Origin: Agromyces italicus DSM 16388
GTDB lineage: Bacteria; Actinomycetota; Actinomycetes; Actinomycetales; Microbacteriaceae
DNA: 64,000 nucleotides
Direction: 5' to 3'
Assembly: GCF_000421545.1 (NCBI RefSeq)
Contig: NZ_ATXF01000004.1
Coordinates: 744,001 to 808,000 of the forward strand
Part shown: positions 43,728 through 54,915 of the stretch, piece after piece
Numbering within the stretch: position 1 is the stretch's first letter
Layout of the letters: each line of letters starts with the position of its first letter
Position numbers and translations under genes: made by a program
The notes under the pieces: model-generated
What the model saw: only the letters and a program-made list of their open reading frames with translations
Told to the model about the DNA's origin: nothing
The model's database searches: none

Positions 43728-44522
43728 ATGGGTAGCGCTACGAGAGAGGCCCTGGCCGGGTCGCGGGCTGCGCTCGCCGAGCTCGGCCGGGTCGAGCTTG
43801 ACGTCGCCGAGGGCCTCCTCGCCGCAGGTCGCGTGATCGGCTCGTCGTCGCATCTGCGCTCGGCGCTCACCGACGCCGAGGCGGATGCCGCGCAGAAGCG
43901 CGCGCTCGTCGAGCGCGTCTTCGGTGCGCAGCTGCCGGCGGTCGCGGTGACGCTGATCGTGACCGCCGCGTCGAGTCGCTGGTCGAGCGGCGGGGACTTC
44001 CTCGCCGGCATCGAGGAGCTGGGCTACCGCATCGCGGCCGACACGGCAGCGGAGGGCGTCGACATCGACGCCGAGCTCTTCGCCTTCGACCGCGCGGTCG
44101 CGACCGACTCCGAACTCGAGCTCGCGCTCGGTTCGAAGCTCAGCGCGGCAGGCGCCAAGTCGAAGATCGTCGACCGTCTGCTCGGTGGCAAGGCCGCCCC
44201 GCAGACCGTGGCGATCGTCCAGAACCTCGTGCAGCAGCCCCGCGGCCGCCGCATCGGTGAAGCCCTGCGGCACGCGGCCACCGTCGTCGCCGACCAGCGC
44301 GGCTTCGACATCGCGACCGTCACCTCGGCAGCACCGCTCTCGACGGAGCAGCTCGCCCGGCTCGAGCAGGGCCTCCAGGCCCAGTCCGGCCGACCCATCC
44401 GATTCGACACGATCGTCGACCCCGCCCTCCTCGGCGGGGTCCGCGTTCAGATCGGCGACGACGTCATCGACGGCAGCGTCGCCAGCCGCCTCAGCTCGCT
44501 GCGGCAGAAGCTTGCCGGCTGA
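43728..44522 (+). CDS. atpH: ATP synthase F1 subunit delta
   Basis: Links F1 to the b stalk. At 264 aa it is about 85 residues longer than E. coli delta, typical of Microbacteriaceae-type delta proteins. The C-terminal conserved region [20 protein letters not shown] is intact. It starts 3 bp after atpF, so coupling is likely. The N-terminal part is helical and Ala/Glu-rich. Confidence 0.93.
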   Translation: MGSATREALAGSRAALAELGRVELDVAEGLLAAGRVIGSSSHLRSALTDAEADAAQKRALVERVFGAQLPAVAVTLIVTAASSRWSSGGDFLAGIEELGYRIAADTAAEGVDIDAELFAFDRAVATDSELELALGSKLSAAGAKSKIVDRLLGGKAAPQTVAIVQNLVQQPRGRRIGEALRHAATVVADQRGFDIATVTSAAPLSTEQLARLEQGLQAQSGRPIRFDTIVDPALLGGVRVQIGDDVIDGSVASRLSSLRQKLAG

Positions 44523-44614
44523 CGCCGGTTGAAACCACGACCGGCGTCCAGCGCCGCCACACAAACACCCTGCATCCGGCGCCCATGAGGCTCGGCCCAG
44601 AAAAGGAAATGGCA

Positions 44615-46255
44615 ATGGCAGAACTCTCCATCAGCCCCGACGAGATCCGTTCGGCTCTCTCGGAGTTCGTCTCGTCGTACGAGCCGGGCCAGGCGCAGAA
44701 GACCGAAGTCGGCTACGTCACCGACGCCGGCGACGGCATCGCCCACGTCGGGGGCCTCCCCTCGGTCATGGCGAACGAGCTCGTCCGCTTCGCGGACGGC
44801 ACGCTGGGCCTCGCGCAGAACCTCGACGAAGACGAGATCGGCGTCGTCGTGCTCGGCGAGTTCACCGGCATCGAAGAGGGCATGGAGGTGACCCGCACGG
44901 GCGAGGTCCTCTCCGTTCCCGTCGGCGAGGGCTACCTCGGCCGCGTCGTCGACCCGCTCGGCAACCCGATCGACGGCCTCGGCGAGATCACCGGCATCGA
45001 GGGCCGTCGTGCCCTCGAGCTCCAGGCGCCCGGCGTCATGCAGCGCAAGTCGGTGCACGAGCCGCTCCAGACCGGCATCAAGGCCATCGATGCGATGATC
45101 CCCGTCGGCCGCGGCCAGCGCCAGCTCATCATCGGCGACCGCCAGACCGGCAAGACGGCCATCGCGATCGACACGATCATCAACCAGAAGGCCAACTGGG
45201 AGTCGGGCGACGTCAACAAGCAGGTTCGCTGCATCTACGTCGCGATCGGCCAGAAGGGCTCGACCATCGCCTCGGTGAAGGGCGCCCTCGAAGACGCCGG
45301 CGCGATGGAGTACACCACCATCGTCGCCGCCCCGGCCTCCGACCCGGCCGGCTTCAAGTACCTCGCCCCGTACACCGGTTCGGCCATCGGCCAGCACTGG
45401 ATGTACGACTCGAAGCACGTCCTCATCATCTTCGACGACCTGTCGAAGCAGGCCGAGGCCTACCGCGCCGTGTCGCTGCTGCTCCGTCGCCCGCCGGGAC
45501 GCGAGGCGTACCCCGGTGACGTCTTCTACCTGCACTCGCGTCTGCTCGAGCGTTGCGCGAAGCTCTCCGACGAGCTCGGCGCCGGCTCGATGACCGGTCT
45601 TCCGATCATCGAGACGAAGGCGAACGACGTCTCGGCGTACATCCCGACCAACGTGATCTCGATCACCGACGGCCAGATCTTCCTCCAGTCCGACCTCTTC
45701 AACGCGAACCAGCGCCCGGCGGTCGACGTCGGCATCTCGGTGTCGCGAGTCGGTGGCGACGCGCAGGTCAAGTCGATCAAGTCGGTCTCGGGCACGCTGA
45801 AGCTCGAGCTCGCCCAGTACCGCTCGCTCGAGGCCTTCGCGATGTTCGCATCCGACCTCGACGCTGCGAGCCGTCGTCAGCTGGCACGCGGTGCGCGTCT
45901 GACCGAGCTCCTCAAGCAGCCGCAGTACTCGCCGTACCCCGTCGAAGACCAGGTCGTCTCGATCTGGGCCGGCACGAAGGGCCACCTCGACGAGGTGCCG
46001 GTGGAGGACATCCTCCGCTTCGAGAGCGAGTTCCTCGACTACCTGCGCCGCAACACCGACGTGTTCGAGGTGCTGCGTTCGACGAACAAGCTCGAGGACG
46101 AGACGATCCAGAAGCTCGAGTCGTCGGTCGCGACCTTCAAGAGCGAGTTCCAGACCGGTGAGGGCAAGCCGCTCGCCTCGGTCGGTTCGGAGCAGTTCGA
46201 GGCCATCGCCGCGGAAGACGTCAACCAGGAAAAGATCGTCAAGGGTCGCCGCTAA
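44615..46255 (+). CDS. atpA: ATP synthase F1 subunit alpha
   Basis: Non-catalytic nucleotide-binding subunit; 546 aa. It has Walker [16 protein letters not shown] (about 170-184), [20 protein letters not shown], and the arginine-finger region [15 protein letters not shown] 44615 is preferred: AAAAGGA lies 7 nt before it, while in-frame ATGs at 44585 and 44609 are badly spaced. The C-terminal extension (about 515-546) is polar and typical of actinobacteria. Confidence 0.96.
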   Translation: MAELSISPDEIRSALSEFVSSYEPGQAQKTEVGYVTDAGDGIAHVGGLPSVMANELVRFADGTLGLAQNLDEDEIGVVVLGEFTGIEEGMEVTRTGEVLSVPVGEGYLGRVVDPLGNPIDGLGEITGIEGRRALELQAPGVMQRKSVHEPLQTGIKAIDAMIPVGRGQRQLIIGDRQTGKTAIAIDTIINQKANWESGDVNKQVRCIYVAIGQKGSTIASVKGALEDAGAMEYTTIVAAPASDPAGFKYLAPYTGSAIGQHWMYDSKHVLIIFDDLSKQAEAYRAVSLLLRRPPGREAYPGDVFYLHSRLLERCAKLSDELGAGSMTGLPIIETKANDVSAYIPTNVISITDGQIFLQSDLFNANQRPAVDVGISVSRVGGDAQVKSIKSVSGTLKLELAQYRSLEAFAMFASDLDAASRRQLARGARLTELLKQPQYSPYPVEDQVVSIWAGTKGHLDEVPVEDILRFESEFLDYLRRNTDVFEVLRSTNKLEDETIQKLESSVATFKSEFQTGEGKPLASVGSEQFEAIAAEDVNQEKIVKGRR

Positions 46256-46274
46256 GGCGGACCCGGCGAACTGA

Positions 46275-48683
<2,409 letters not shown>

Positions 48684-48685
48684 GC

Positions 48686-48946
48686 ATGGCCGCCCTCAAC
48701 GTGAGCGTCGTCTCGGCCGACCAGGAAGTCTGGTCGGGCGAGGCGGCCATGGTGGTCGCGAAGACCGTCGAAGGCGAGATCGGCATCCTGCCGGGTCACG
48801 AGCCGATGCTTGCGATCCTCGCCGGCGGCGAGGTACGCGTGACCCTGCCCAGCGGTGAGAAGGTCACCGCGAGCGCCGAGGACGGGTTCCTCTCGGTGCA
48901 GTCCAACTCGGTGCAAGTCGTCGCGTCTCGCGCCGAACTCTCCTGA
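48686..48946 (+). CDS. atpC: ATP synthase F1 subunit epsilon (short form, no C-terminal helices)
   Basis: 86 aa, containing only the N-terminal beta-sandwich (LNVSVVSADQEVWSGEAAMV, IGILPGHEPMLAIL, VTASAEDGFLSVQ). The C-terminal two-helix domain, which latches and inhibits the enzyme in many bacteria and makes epsilon about 120-140 aa, is absent. The next gene starts 10 bp after the stop, so this is not an assembly truncation. Start ATG 48686 has GAAGGAG upstream and lies 2 bp after atpD. Confidence 0.93.
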   Translation: MAALNVSVVSADQEVWSGEAAMVVAKTVEGEIGILPGHEPMLAILAGGEVRVTLPSGEKVTASAEDGFLSVQSNSVQVVASRAELS

Positions 48947-48956
48947 GGGGAAGCGG

Positions 48957-49529
48957 ATGCAGGGGGAGCAGCCGTTCGACCGCCAGTTCGGTGACCTGAG
49001 CGTCACCCAACTCATCGTCATGGCCGGGCTGCCGGGTGCGGGAAAGTCGACGATCGCCCAGATCGTCGGCGCCCGCCTCGGCGCCACGGTCGTGTCGGTC
49101 GACCCGATCGAATCGGCGATTCTGCGTGCCGGGATCGACGCCGACCAGCCAACGGGCCTCGCGGCCTACCTCGTCGCCGAGGAGATCGCCGAGAAGGAGC
49201 TCGACTCGGGCCGCACGGTGATCGTCGATGCGGTGAACGCCGCCGAGGCCGCCCGCCTGCAGTGGCGCGATCTGGCCGAGCGGGCCGACGTGCGCCTGCG
49301 CGTCATCGAGGTCGTCTGCTCCGACGAGGAGCTGCATCGCTCCCGCCTCGAGAAGCGAGAGCGCAAGCTGCCGCACCTCGAAGAGACCACCTGGCGCGCC
49401 GTCGAGCAGAGTCTCGAGGGCTATGCGGCCTGGACGGGCCCGTCGTCGGCGTTGCCGCGCGTCACGATCGACAGCATCGAGACGCTCGGCACGAACGTCG
49501 ACGCGGCGCTCGCCTTCATCGGCGCGTAG
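48957..49529 (+). CDS. P-loop AAA-type kinase (COG0645/Zeta-like)
   Basis: The 190-aa cytoplasmic protein has Walker A MAGLPGAGKSTIAQIVGARL (about 21-40), then VVSVDPIESAIL, VIVDAVNAAEAARLQWRDLA, and the basic lid CSDEELHRSRLEKRERKLPH. This is the pattern of small-molecule kinases related to chloramphenicol phosphotransferase and Zeta-like proteins. The substrate is unknown and no antitoxin gene is adjacent, so a toxin role is unlikely. An AGGGG Shine-Dalgarno overlaps the atpC stop, so it may be read through from the atp operon. Confidence 0.82.
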   Translation: MQGEQPFDRQFGDLSVTQLIVMAGLPGAGKSTIAQIVGARLGATVVSVDPIESAILRAGIDADQPTGLAAYLVAEEIAEKELDSGRTVIVDAVNAAEAARLQWRDLAERADVRLRVIEVVCSDEELHRSRLEKRERKLPHLEETTWRAVEQSLEGYAAWTGPSSALPRVTIDSIETLGTNVDAALAFIGA

Positions 49530-50290
49530 TGCGGATCCTCATCCCGCCGTCGGAGACGAAGCGCGACGGCGGCGCCGACGCGCCCCTGGCTCTCACTGCG
49601 CTCTCGTTCCCGACGCTCTCGGCCGCCCGTGAGCAGACGCTCGCCGCGCTGGGCGAGCTCTCGGTCGACGGCGACGCGATGATGCGGGCACTGAAGCTCG
49701 GACCCCGGCAGGCAGCCGAGGTCGACCGCAATCGCGATCTTCCGGGTGCACCGACCATGGCGGCGATCGACCGCTACACCGGTGTGCTGTTCGACGCGCT
49801 CGACGCCCCGTCGCTCGATGCGGCCGCGCGCGAGTTCGCGGGCCGCACCGTCGTCGTGCACTCCGCCCTCCTCGGGCTCGTCGGCGCGCTCGACCCCGTT
49901 CCGGCATACCGGCTGTCTCACGATTCGAAGCTGCCCGGCCTGCGTCTGAAGGCGCACTGGCGTCGGCCGATCGCCGAGGTGCTCGACCGTGAGCCCGGTC
50001 TCATCGTCGACCTTCGCTCGGAGGGCTACGCCGAGCTCGGCCCGGCCCCGGTTCGCCCCGGCAGCGTCTACGTGCGCGTCGTGTCGGTCGACGGTGCGGG
50101 ACGCAAGCGCGCATTGAATCACTTCAACAAGCAGGCGAAGGGTCGCTTCACCCGGGCCGTGCTCGAGGCCCGACCCGAACTCGAGACACTCGACGAGTTG
50201 CTCGATTGGGCCGAGTCGACCGGATTCGCGCTTTCACGGGGCGCTGACCGCGGTTCGGCGGCCCCGCGCGAGATCGAACTCGTCGCCTGA
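49529..50290 (+). CDS. yaaA: YaaA-family peroxide stress protein (DUF328)
   Basis: The 253-aa product shows IPPSETKRDGG at the N-terminus, LPGLRLKAHWRRPI, LIVDLRSEGYAELG and ALNHFNKQAKGRFTRAVLEA, all typical of YaaA. In E. coli the protein lowers free iron under peroxide stress and binds DNA; a similar oxidative-stress role is inferred. GTG 49529 is set by TAGTG overlap with the kinase stop. Confidence 0.9.
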   Translation: MRILIPPSETKRDGGADAPLALTALSFPTLSAAREQTLAALGELSVDGDAMMRALKLGPRQAAEVDRNRDLPGAPTMAAIDRYTGVLFDALDAPSLDAAAREFAGRTVVVHSALLGLVGALDPVPAYRLSHDSKLPGLRLKAHWRRPIAEVLDREPGLIVDLRSEGYAELGPAPVRPGSVYVRVVSVDGAGRKRALNHFNKQAKGRFTRAVLEARPELETLDELLDWAESTGFALSRGADRGSAAPREIELVA

Positions 50291-50356
50291 GTCCGGCGCA
50301 CGCCTCGGCTCGACACGTGGTTCGCGATCGCATTCGCGGGCACCTTCGTATGGAGA

Positions 50357-50956
50357 TCAGGCGTGCACGTGGGCTGCGGCCCTGAAGCACCCGTCGACGT
50401 GGTCGTCGACCATGCCGCTCGCCTGCATGAGTGCGTACATCGTGGTCGGGCCGACGAAGGCGAAGCCGCGACGACGCAGCTCTCGGCTCATCGCGTTCGA
50501 CTCGGCGGTGATGGCAGGGACCTCGGCGAGCGACGCCGGGGGAGCGGTGCGTACGGGGGGCGCGAAGCGCCAGAGCAGCTCGTCGAGCGGGATCTCGAGA
50601 TCGAGCGTCGCCCGCGCGTTCGTGATCGTCGCGCGGATCTTGCCGCGGTGCCGGATGAGACGCGCGTCGCCGAGGAGCCGCTCGACGTCGTCATCGGTCA
50701 TCGCCGCGACGAGTTGCGGGTCGAAGCCGTGGAACACCTCGCGGAATGCGGGCCGTCGCCTGAGGATGGTGATCCACGAGAGCCCGGCCTGGAAGCCCTC
50801 CAGGCACACCTTCTCGAAGAGCCGCTGCGGATCGTGCTGCGGAGTGCCCCACTCCTCGTCGTGATAGCGGCGGTACTCGGGGTCGGCGGCGCCCCAAGCG
50901 CATCGAGCGAGCCCGTCGTCGCCGACCACCACGTCGGGCCGGGGGATCGCGCTCAC
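50357..50956 (-). CDS. tag: DNA-3-methyladenine glycosylase I
   Basis: Removes 3-methyladenine from alkylated DNA; 199 aa. It has the Tag signature YRRYHDEEWGTPQHDPQRLF, EKVCLEGFQAGLSWITILRR, RHRGKIRATITNA and FVGPTTMYALMQASGMVDDH. A Cys near the N-terminus (ARCAWG) and CFRAAAHVH at the C-terminus provide Zn ligands. The GTG start overlaps the ogt stop (GTGA), so two alkylation-repair enzymes are made together. Confidence 0.95.
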   Translation of the reverse strand: MSAIPRPDVVVGDDGLARCAWGAADPEYRRYHDEEWGTPQHDPQRLFEKVCLEGFQAGLSWITILRRRPAFREVFHGFDPQLVAAMTDDDVERLLGDARLIRHRGKIRATITNARATLDLEIPLDELLWRFAPPVRTAPPASLAEVPAITAESNAMSRELRRRGFAFVGPTTMYALMQASGMVDDHVDGCFRAAAHVHA

Positions 50957-51444
50957 GCGGCGAAGCCGATGCGCTCGTGCCCGAGGAGCCAGAGCTTCGT
51001 GGGGACGCCCTCGCCGCCCGAGTACCCGGTGATGCGCCCGTCGGCGGCGAGCACGCGGTGGCAGCCCACGATGATCGGCACGGGGTTCGCGCCGACGGCG
51101 CCGCCGATCGCCCGCGCCGAGCCGGGTCGGCCGACCGCGGCCGCGAGCGAACCGTAGGAGATCGCCTCGCCCCAACCGAGGCGCCCGAGTTCTGCCCAGA
51201 CCGCCTGCTGGAACTCGGTGCCCTCGAGCCGCACGGGGAGATCGAACTCGGTGCGGGCGCCGGCGAAGTACTCGTCGAGTTCGACCCGCGCCCGATCGAG
51301 CACGGGATTGGACCGCTCGGGCGCGCCGTCGTGGGGGAGGGCGCCGTCGCGTTCGATCGAGAGGCCGGTCACGGCGGCGTCGTCGGCGAGCACCTCGATG
51401 CGGCCGATGGGGCTGTCGAGGCGGATGAGGAACACGTTGGTCAT
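50953..51444 (-). CDS. ogt: Methylated-DNA-[protein]-cysteine S-methyltransferase
   Basis: Repairs O6-alkylguanine by transfer to its own Cys; 163 aa, no AraC domain. The acceptor is in NPVPIIVGCHRVLAADGRIT (Cys about residue 133). The family consensus is PCHRV; here Gly precedes the Cys. The helix-turn-helix SYGSLAAAVGRPGSARAIGG is intact, as is YSGGEGVPTKLWLLGHE. ATG 51444 lies 6 nt after TACGCT, so it is probably leaderless. Operon with tag. Confidence 0.95.
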   Translation of the reverse strand: MTNVFLIRLDSPIGRIEVLADDAAVTGLSIERDGALPHDGAPERSNPVLDRARVELDEYFAGARTEFDLPVRLEGTEFQQAVWAELGRLGWGEAISYGSLAAAVGRPGSARAIGGAVGANPVPIIVGCHRVLAADGRITGYSGGEGVPTKLWLLGHERIGFAA

Positions 51445-51450
51445 GCTCCG

Positions 51451-51456
51451 AGCGTA
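51451..51456 (-). promoter_or_regulatory. -10 element TACGCT of a probable leaderless ogt-tag promoter
   Basis: TACGCT on the minus strand ends exactly 6 nt before ATG 51444. GGAG within those 6 nt is too close to serve as a ribosome site. Confidence 0.55.
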
Positions 51457-51495
51457 GCCTCGACCGCTGACAGCCTCTCGCGGGATTCGGACATC

Positions 51496-51584
51496 GCGAG
51501 GCCGCCCGCGAACGCGGGCGCTGTGGAGGAGGAGTGGATAGGACGGAGTCGGCGCACGACCCACTCCTCCTCCACAGGCCTCGC
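51496..51584. repeat. Three-way-junction inverted-repeat element
   Basis: Outer arms GCGAGGC (51496-51502) and GCCTCGC (51578-51584) enclose two adjacent perfect hairpins: an 8-bp stem with an AA centre (51503-51520) and a 17-bp stem (51521-51537 with 51561-51577) with a 23-nt loop. No base is left unpaired at the junction. It lies in the 211-bp intergenic region between ogt and the DUF4192 gene. Type and strand are unknown; a structured RNA, a protein-binding cruciform or a non-autonomous mobile sequence are all possible. Confidence 0.75.
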
Positions 51585-51655
51585 CGTTCGTCGTTCGTCG
51601 TCTCGGCGATCGAGCGTCGACGGGTGGGCGGTCGAAGCGAGGCACCCTCGGGGGC

Positions 51656-52807
51656 ATGACCACCATCATCCGCGCCGGATCGGCGCAAGAGTTCCTGGCC
51701 CTCGTGCCGAGCCTCGCGGGCTTCGAGCCGATGCGCTCGCTCGTCTGCGTCGCATTCGTCGGGCACCGAACCGTCGGCGTGCTCCGGCACGACCTCCCTC
51801 GACGCCCGCGCGACCGCAGCACGCTCGTCGCGGCCGTCGTCGCCACGCTCTGCCGCATGCCCGGCGTCGACGGGGTGGTTCCCGTCGTCTACACCGATGC
51901 GGGCTTCGCCGATCGGGGCGAGGCCCCCGAGCGCCGGCTCGTCGAGCTCTTCGCGGCGCGCGCGACGGAGGCGGGCTTCGCCGTGCGCGACGAGCTCTGC
52001 GTCGCGAACGACGGCTGGGGTTCGTACCGCGATCCCGCGCTCGGCGCCACGGGGCATCCCCTCGCACTCATCGCCGCGTCGGTGCCCGGACGGGGCGCCG
52101 ACGACGGGCGTCACGAGTCCGCCGTGCACGCCCGCATCCCCGAGGGCGAACCGAGACGGGCGACCGCCGTCGCGCGTGCACTCGAACGACTCGAGACCGC
52201 CGGTCCGGGCGGCGCGGAGTTCACGCGGCTCGGCGACGACCTCGATCCGGTCGAGCTCGTCGAGCACCTGCTCGAACCCGGTACGGTGCCGGCGCGTGCG
52301 GTCGCGTGGTTCCTGCACCTGGCGGCCCGGCCCGCGTTCCGCGACGGAATGATGCTGCAGTTCGCCTTCGGCCCGCTGATCGGCGCCGCCGCGCACGACG
52401 ACGCCATGGAGAGCCTGGAGCGTGCGGAACTGGCGGGCATGACGGTCGACGAACTCGTGTCGGGCGAGCTCGCGGCGGGGTCGGGGGAGGCGGTGTCGGA
52501 GCTGCTCGCCCGGCTGATCATGGGGCAGACCGGACTCCGGCCCGAGCGACCACGCGTCGAACGCGCGATCGAAGTCCTCCGCGGCCTGATCGCCGTCGCA
52601 CCCGAGTCGCATCGGGTGGGCCCGCTGTGCATCATGGCCTGGCTCCTGTGGGGGCTCGGGCGCGGGTCGGCGGCGGGCGTGCTCCTCGATGCCGCGCTCG
52701 AACTCGATCCAGCGCACACCATGGCGGGGCTGCTCGACCGATACCTCGGCAGCGGAGCGCTCCCGGAATGGGCTTTCACCAGTCCTCGCGAGGCCGACGC
52801 CGGGTGA
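51656..52807 (+). CDS. DUF4192 domain-containing protein
   Basis: The 383-aa soluble protein of unknown function follows the actinobacterial DUF4192 pattern: IIRAGSAQEFLALVPSLAGF at the N-terminus, SLVCVAFVGHRTVGVLRHDL, DELCVANDGWGSYRDP, and a C-terminal TPR-like helical part (HRVGPLCIMAWLLWGLGRGS, AGVLLDAALELDPAHTMAGL). No catalytic motif is visible. It has no clear Shine-Dalgarno and stands alone downstream of the three-way-junction element. A 15-bp imperfect hairpin follows the stop. Confidence 0.82.
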   Translation: MTTIIRAGSAQEFLALVPSLAGFEPMRSLVCVAFVGHRTVGVLRHDLPRRPRDRSTLVAAVVATLCRMPGVDGVVPVVYTDAGFADRGEAPERRLVELFAARATEAGFAVRDELCVANDGWGSYRDPALGATGHPLALIAASVPGRGADDGRHESAVHARIPEGEPRRATAVARALERLETAGPGGAEFTRLGDDLDPVELVEHLLEPGTVPARAVAWFLHLAARPAFRDGMMLQFAFGPLIGAAAHDDAMESLERAELAGMTVDELVSGELAAGSGEAVSELLARLIMGQTGLRPERPRVERAIEVLRGLIAVAPESHRVGPLCIMAWLLWGLGRGSAAGVLLDAALELDPAHTMAGLLDRYLGSGALPEWAFTSPREADAG

Positions 52808-52837
52808 ACGGGTACCCGAGACGCAGGGGATGCAGAA

Positions 52838-52871
52838 GGGGGCGACGCCGGACGGATCCGACGCCGCCCCC
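52838..52871. terminator. Bidirectional terminator-like hairpin between convergent genes
   Basis: 15-nt arms (52838-52852 and 52857-52871) pair with two mismatches around a CGGA tetraloop. It lies between the convergent DUF4192 gene and aminotransferase ends and could end both transcripts. Confidence 0.6.
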
Positions 52872-52887
52872 GGAGGGCCGTACGCGA

Positions 52888-54273
52888 TCAGAGGCGGTTG
52901 GATGCCTCGGTGAGCACGCTCCGGAGGATCTGCTCGATCTCCTGGAACTCGGGGACGCCGATCGTGAGCGGCGGCGAGAGCTGGATCACGGGGTCGCCGC
53001 GGTCGTCGGCACGGCAGTAGAGACCCGCGTCGAACAGCGCGGTCGAGAGGAAGCCGCGGAGGAGCCGCTCCGACTCGTCTTCGTTGAAGGTCTCGCGCGT
53101 CGCCTTGTCCTTCACGAGCTCGACGGCGAAGAAGTAGCCCGCGCCGCGAACGTCACCGACGATCGGCAGATCGTTGAGCTTCTCGAGCTCGGCGCGGAAC
53201 AGCGGCGAGTTGTCACGGACGTGCTCGAGGAGGTTCTCCTCCTCGAAGATGTCGAGGTTCTCGAGCGCGACGGCCGCCGAGACCGGGTGACCCGCCCAGG
53301 TGTAGCCGTGGTAGAAGGTGGTGTCGCCCTTCGAGAACGGCTCGTAGATGCGCTCGTTGATGATCGTCGCACCCATCGGGGCGTACCCCGAAGTCATCGC
53401 CTTCGCGCAGGTGATCATGTCGGGCACGTAGCCGTACTCGTCGCACGCGAACATGTGGCCGATGCGGCCGAACGCGCAGATGACCTCGTCGGAGACGAGC
53501 AGCACGTCGTACTTGTCGCAGATCTCGCGGACACGCTGGAAGTAGCCGGGGGGCGGCGGGAAGCAGCCGCCCGAGTTCTGCACCGGCTCGAGGAAGACCG
53601 CCGCGACGGTGTCGGGGTCCTCCATGAGGATCTGCTCCTCGATGCGGTTCGCCGCCCAGATGCCGAACTCCTCCTCGCTGCCGGTGGGGGCACCCATGTC
53701 GGCGGCGCGGTAGAAGTTCGTGTTCGGAACGCGCAACCCGCCGGGGGTGATCGGTTCGAACGGCGCCTTGATCGGCAGGCCGGTGACGGCGAGCGCACCC
53801 TGGGGGGTGCCGTGGTAGGCGAGGGCGCGGGAGATCACCTTGTACTTGCTCGGCTTGCCCATGAGCTTCCAGTAGTTCTTCGCGAGCTTGTAGGCGGTCT
53901 CGACGGCCTCGCCGCCGCCGGTCGAGAAGAACACGTGGTTGAGATCACCGGGCGCGTACTCGGCGAGGCGGTCGGCGAGCTCGATCGCCTTCGGGTGGGC
54001 GTACGACCAGATCGGGAAGAAGGCCAGCTCCTCGGCCTGCTTCGCGCCGGCCTGCGCGAGGCGCTTGCGGCCATGACCGGCGTTGACGACGAAGAGTCCG
54101 GCGAGGCCGTCGATGTAGCCCTTGCCGTTGATGTCGAAGACCCGGTGGCCCTCGCCGCGGGTGATGATCGGCACGCCCGAGGTCTCCATCGTGGACTGCC
54201 GGGCGAAGTGCATCCAGAGATGGTCCTTCGCCTTCTGCTGCAGCGCGGCGTTGTCGTAGACCGTGTCGGTCAT
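52888..54273 (-). CDS. Class III (omega-) aminotransferase
   Basis: The 461-aa PLP enzyme transfers an amino group, typically from an omega-amino acid or diamine such as beta-alanine, GABA or putrescine, to pyruvate or 2-oxoglutarate. It has GYIDGLAGLFVVNAGHGRKR, FFSTGGGEAVETAYKLAKNY, LLVSDEVICAFGRIGHMF (Asp for PLP N) and the PLP Lys in ITCAKAMTSGYAPMGA (about residue 295). Substrate specificity cannot be read. It is divergent from nothing but lies 13 bp downstream of an Lrp/AsnC regulator on the same strand, which likely controls it. AAGGGAAG ribosome site. Confidence 0.9.
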   Translation of the reverse strand: MTDTVYDNAALQQKAKDHLWMHFARQSTMETSGVPIITRGEGHRVFDINGKGYIDGLAGLFVVNAGHGRKRLAQAGAKQAEELAFFPIWSYAHPKAIELADRLAEYAPGDLNHVFFSTGGGEAVETAYKLAKNYWKLMGKPSKYKVISRALAYHGTPQGALAVTGLPIKAPFEPITPGGLRVPNTNFYRAADMGAPTGSEEEFGIWAANRIEEQILMEDPDTVAAVFLEPVQNSGGCFPPPPGYFQRVREICDKYDVLLVSDEVICAFGRIGHMFACDEYGYVPDMITCAKAMTSGYAPMGATIINERIYEPFSKGDTTFYHGYTWAGHPVSAAVALENLDIFEEENLLEHVRDNSPLFRAELEKLNDLPIVGDVRGAGYFFAVELVKDKATRETFNEDESERLLRGFLSTALFDAGLYCRADDRGDPVIQLSPPLTIGVPEFQEIEQILRSVLTEASNRL

Positions 54274-54285
54274 GATCTTCCCTTC

Positions 54286-54768
54286 TTAGCGAGTGCCCCA
54301 GTTGTAGAACTGCTTCTGGAGCTTGAGGTAGACGAACGTCTCGGTCGAGTTCACGCCGTCGAGGCTGCGGATGCGCGAGTTCAGCAGAGAGATGAGCTCC
54401 TCGTCGTTCTCGCAAACCACCTCGGCGAGCAGGTCGAAGCTGCCCGCGGTGAGCACGACGTAGTCGATCTCGGCGATCTCGGCCAACTGCTCGGCGAGGA
54501 CCCGGGTGTCGCCGGACGCGCGGATGCCGATCATCGCCTGGCGGGTGAACCCGAGCTGCATCGGATCGGTCACCGCCACGATCTGCATCACGCCCGACTC
54601 GGTCAGGCGCTGCACGCGCTGGCGGACGGCGGCCTCGGAGAGGCCGACCGCCTTGCCGATGTCGGCGTACGAGCGGCGCCCGTCGGCCTGGAGTTGCTCG
54701 ATGATCGCCTTCGAGACCTCATCGAGCTGCATCGGCCGATTCCCGTTGGAACGACTTGCGTTCGTCAT
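54286..54768 (-). CDS. Lrp/AsnC-family transcriptional regulator
   Basis: The 160-aa regulator has an N-terminal HTH (about 15-60; LDEVSKAIIEQLQADGRRSY, GKAVGLSEAAVRQRVQRLTE) and a C-terminal RAM amino-acid-sensing domain (about 75-150; DYVVLTAGSFDLLAEVVCEN). It sits just upstream of the aminotransferase gene and probably responds to the amino donor of that enzyme. The start ATG 54768 lies 7 nt after a CACAAT -10-like hexamer. It ends with YNWGTR. Confidence 0.92.
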   Translation of the reverse strand: MTNASRSNGNRPMQLDEVSKAIIEQLQADGRRSYADIGKAVGLSEAAVRQRVQRLTESGVMQIVAVTDPMQLGFTRQAMIGIRASGDTRVLAEQLAEIAEIDYVVLTAGSFDLLAEVVCENDEELISLLNSRIRSLDGVNSTETFVYLKLQKQFYNWGTR

Positions 54769-54915
54769 GGACTCGATTGTGACAGTGCCGAGCGCCTCTC
54801 GCAAGCGATTCCGTCGAATTCGGTGCTTTCGACAACGGATTCCATGCATTCGACCTCGCTCGGCGGCGCAGATCACGCTCGCCCGGAGGCACAGCGCAGT
54901 GCCAGACTGAGCGAC

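Noticed and set aside
48957..49529. Toxin-antitoxin system (Zeta-like kinase)
   Set aside because: No small antitoxin gene is adjacent, and the protein fits general P-loop kinases next to atpC and yaaA.
50977..54900. A very long plus-strand open frame running through tag, ogt, DUF4192 and the aminotransferase gene
   Set aside because: It is a GC-driven antisense shadow of clearly recognisable genes; only its 3' part from 54916 (FHA protein) is real.
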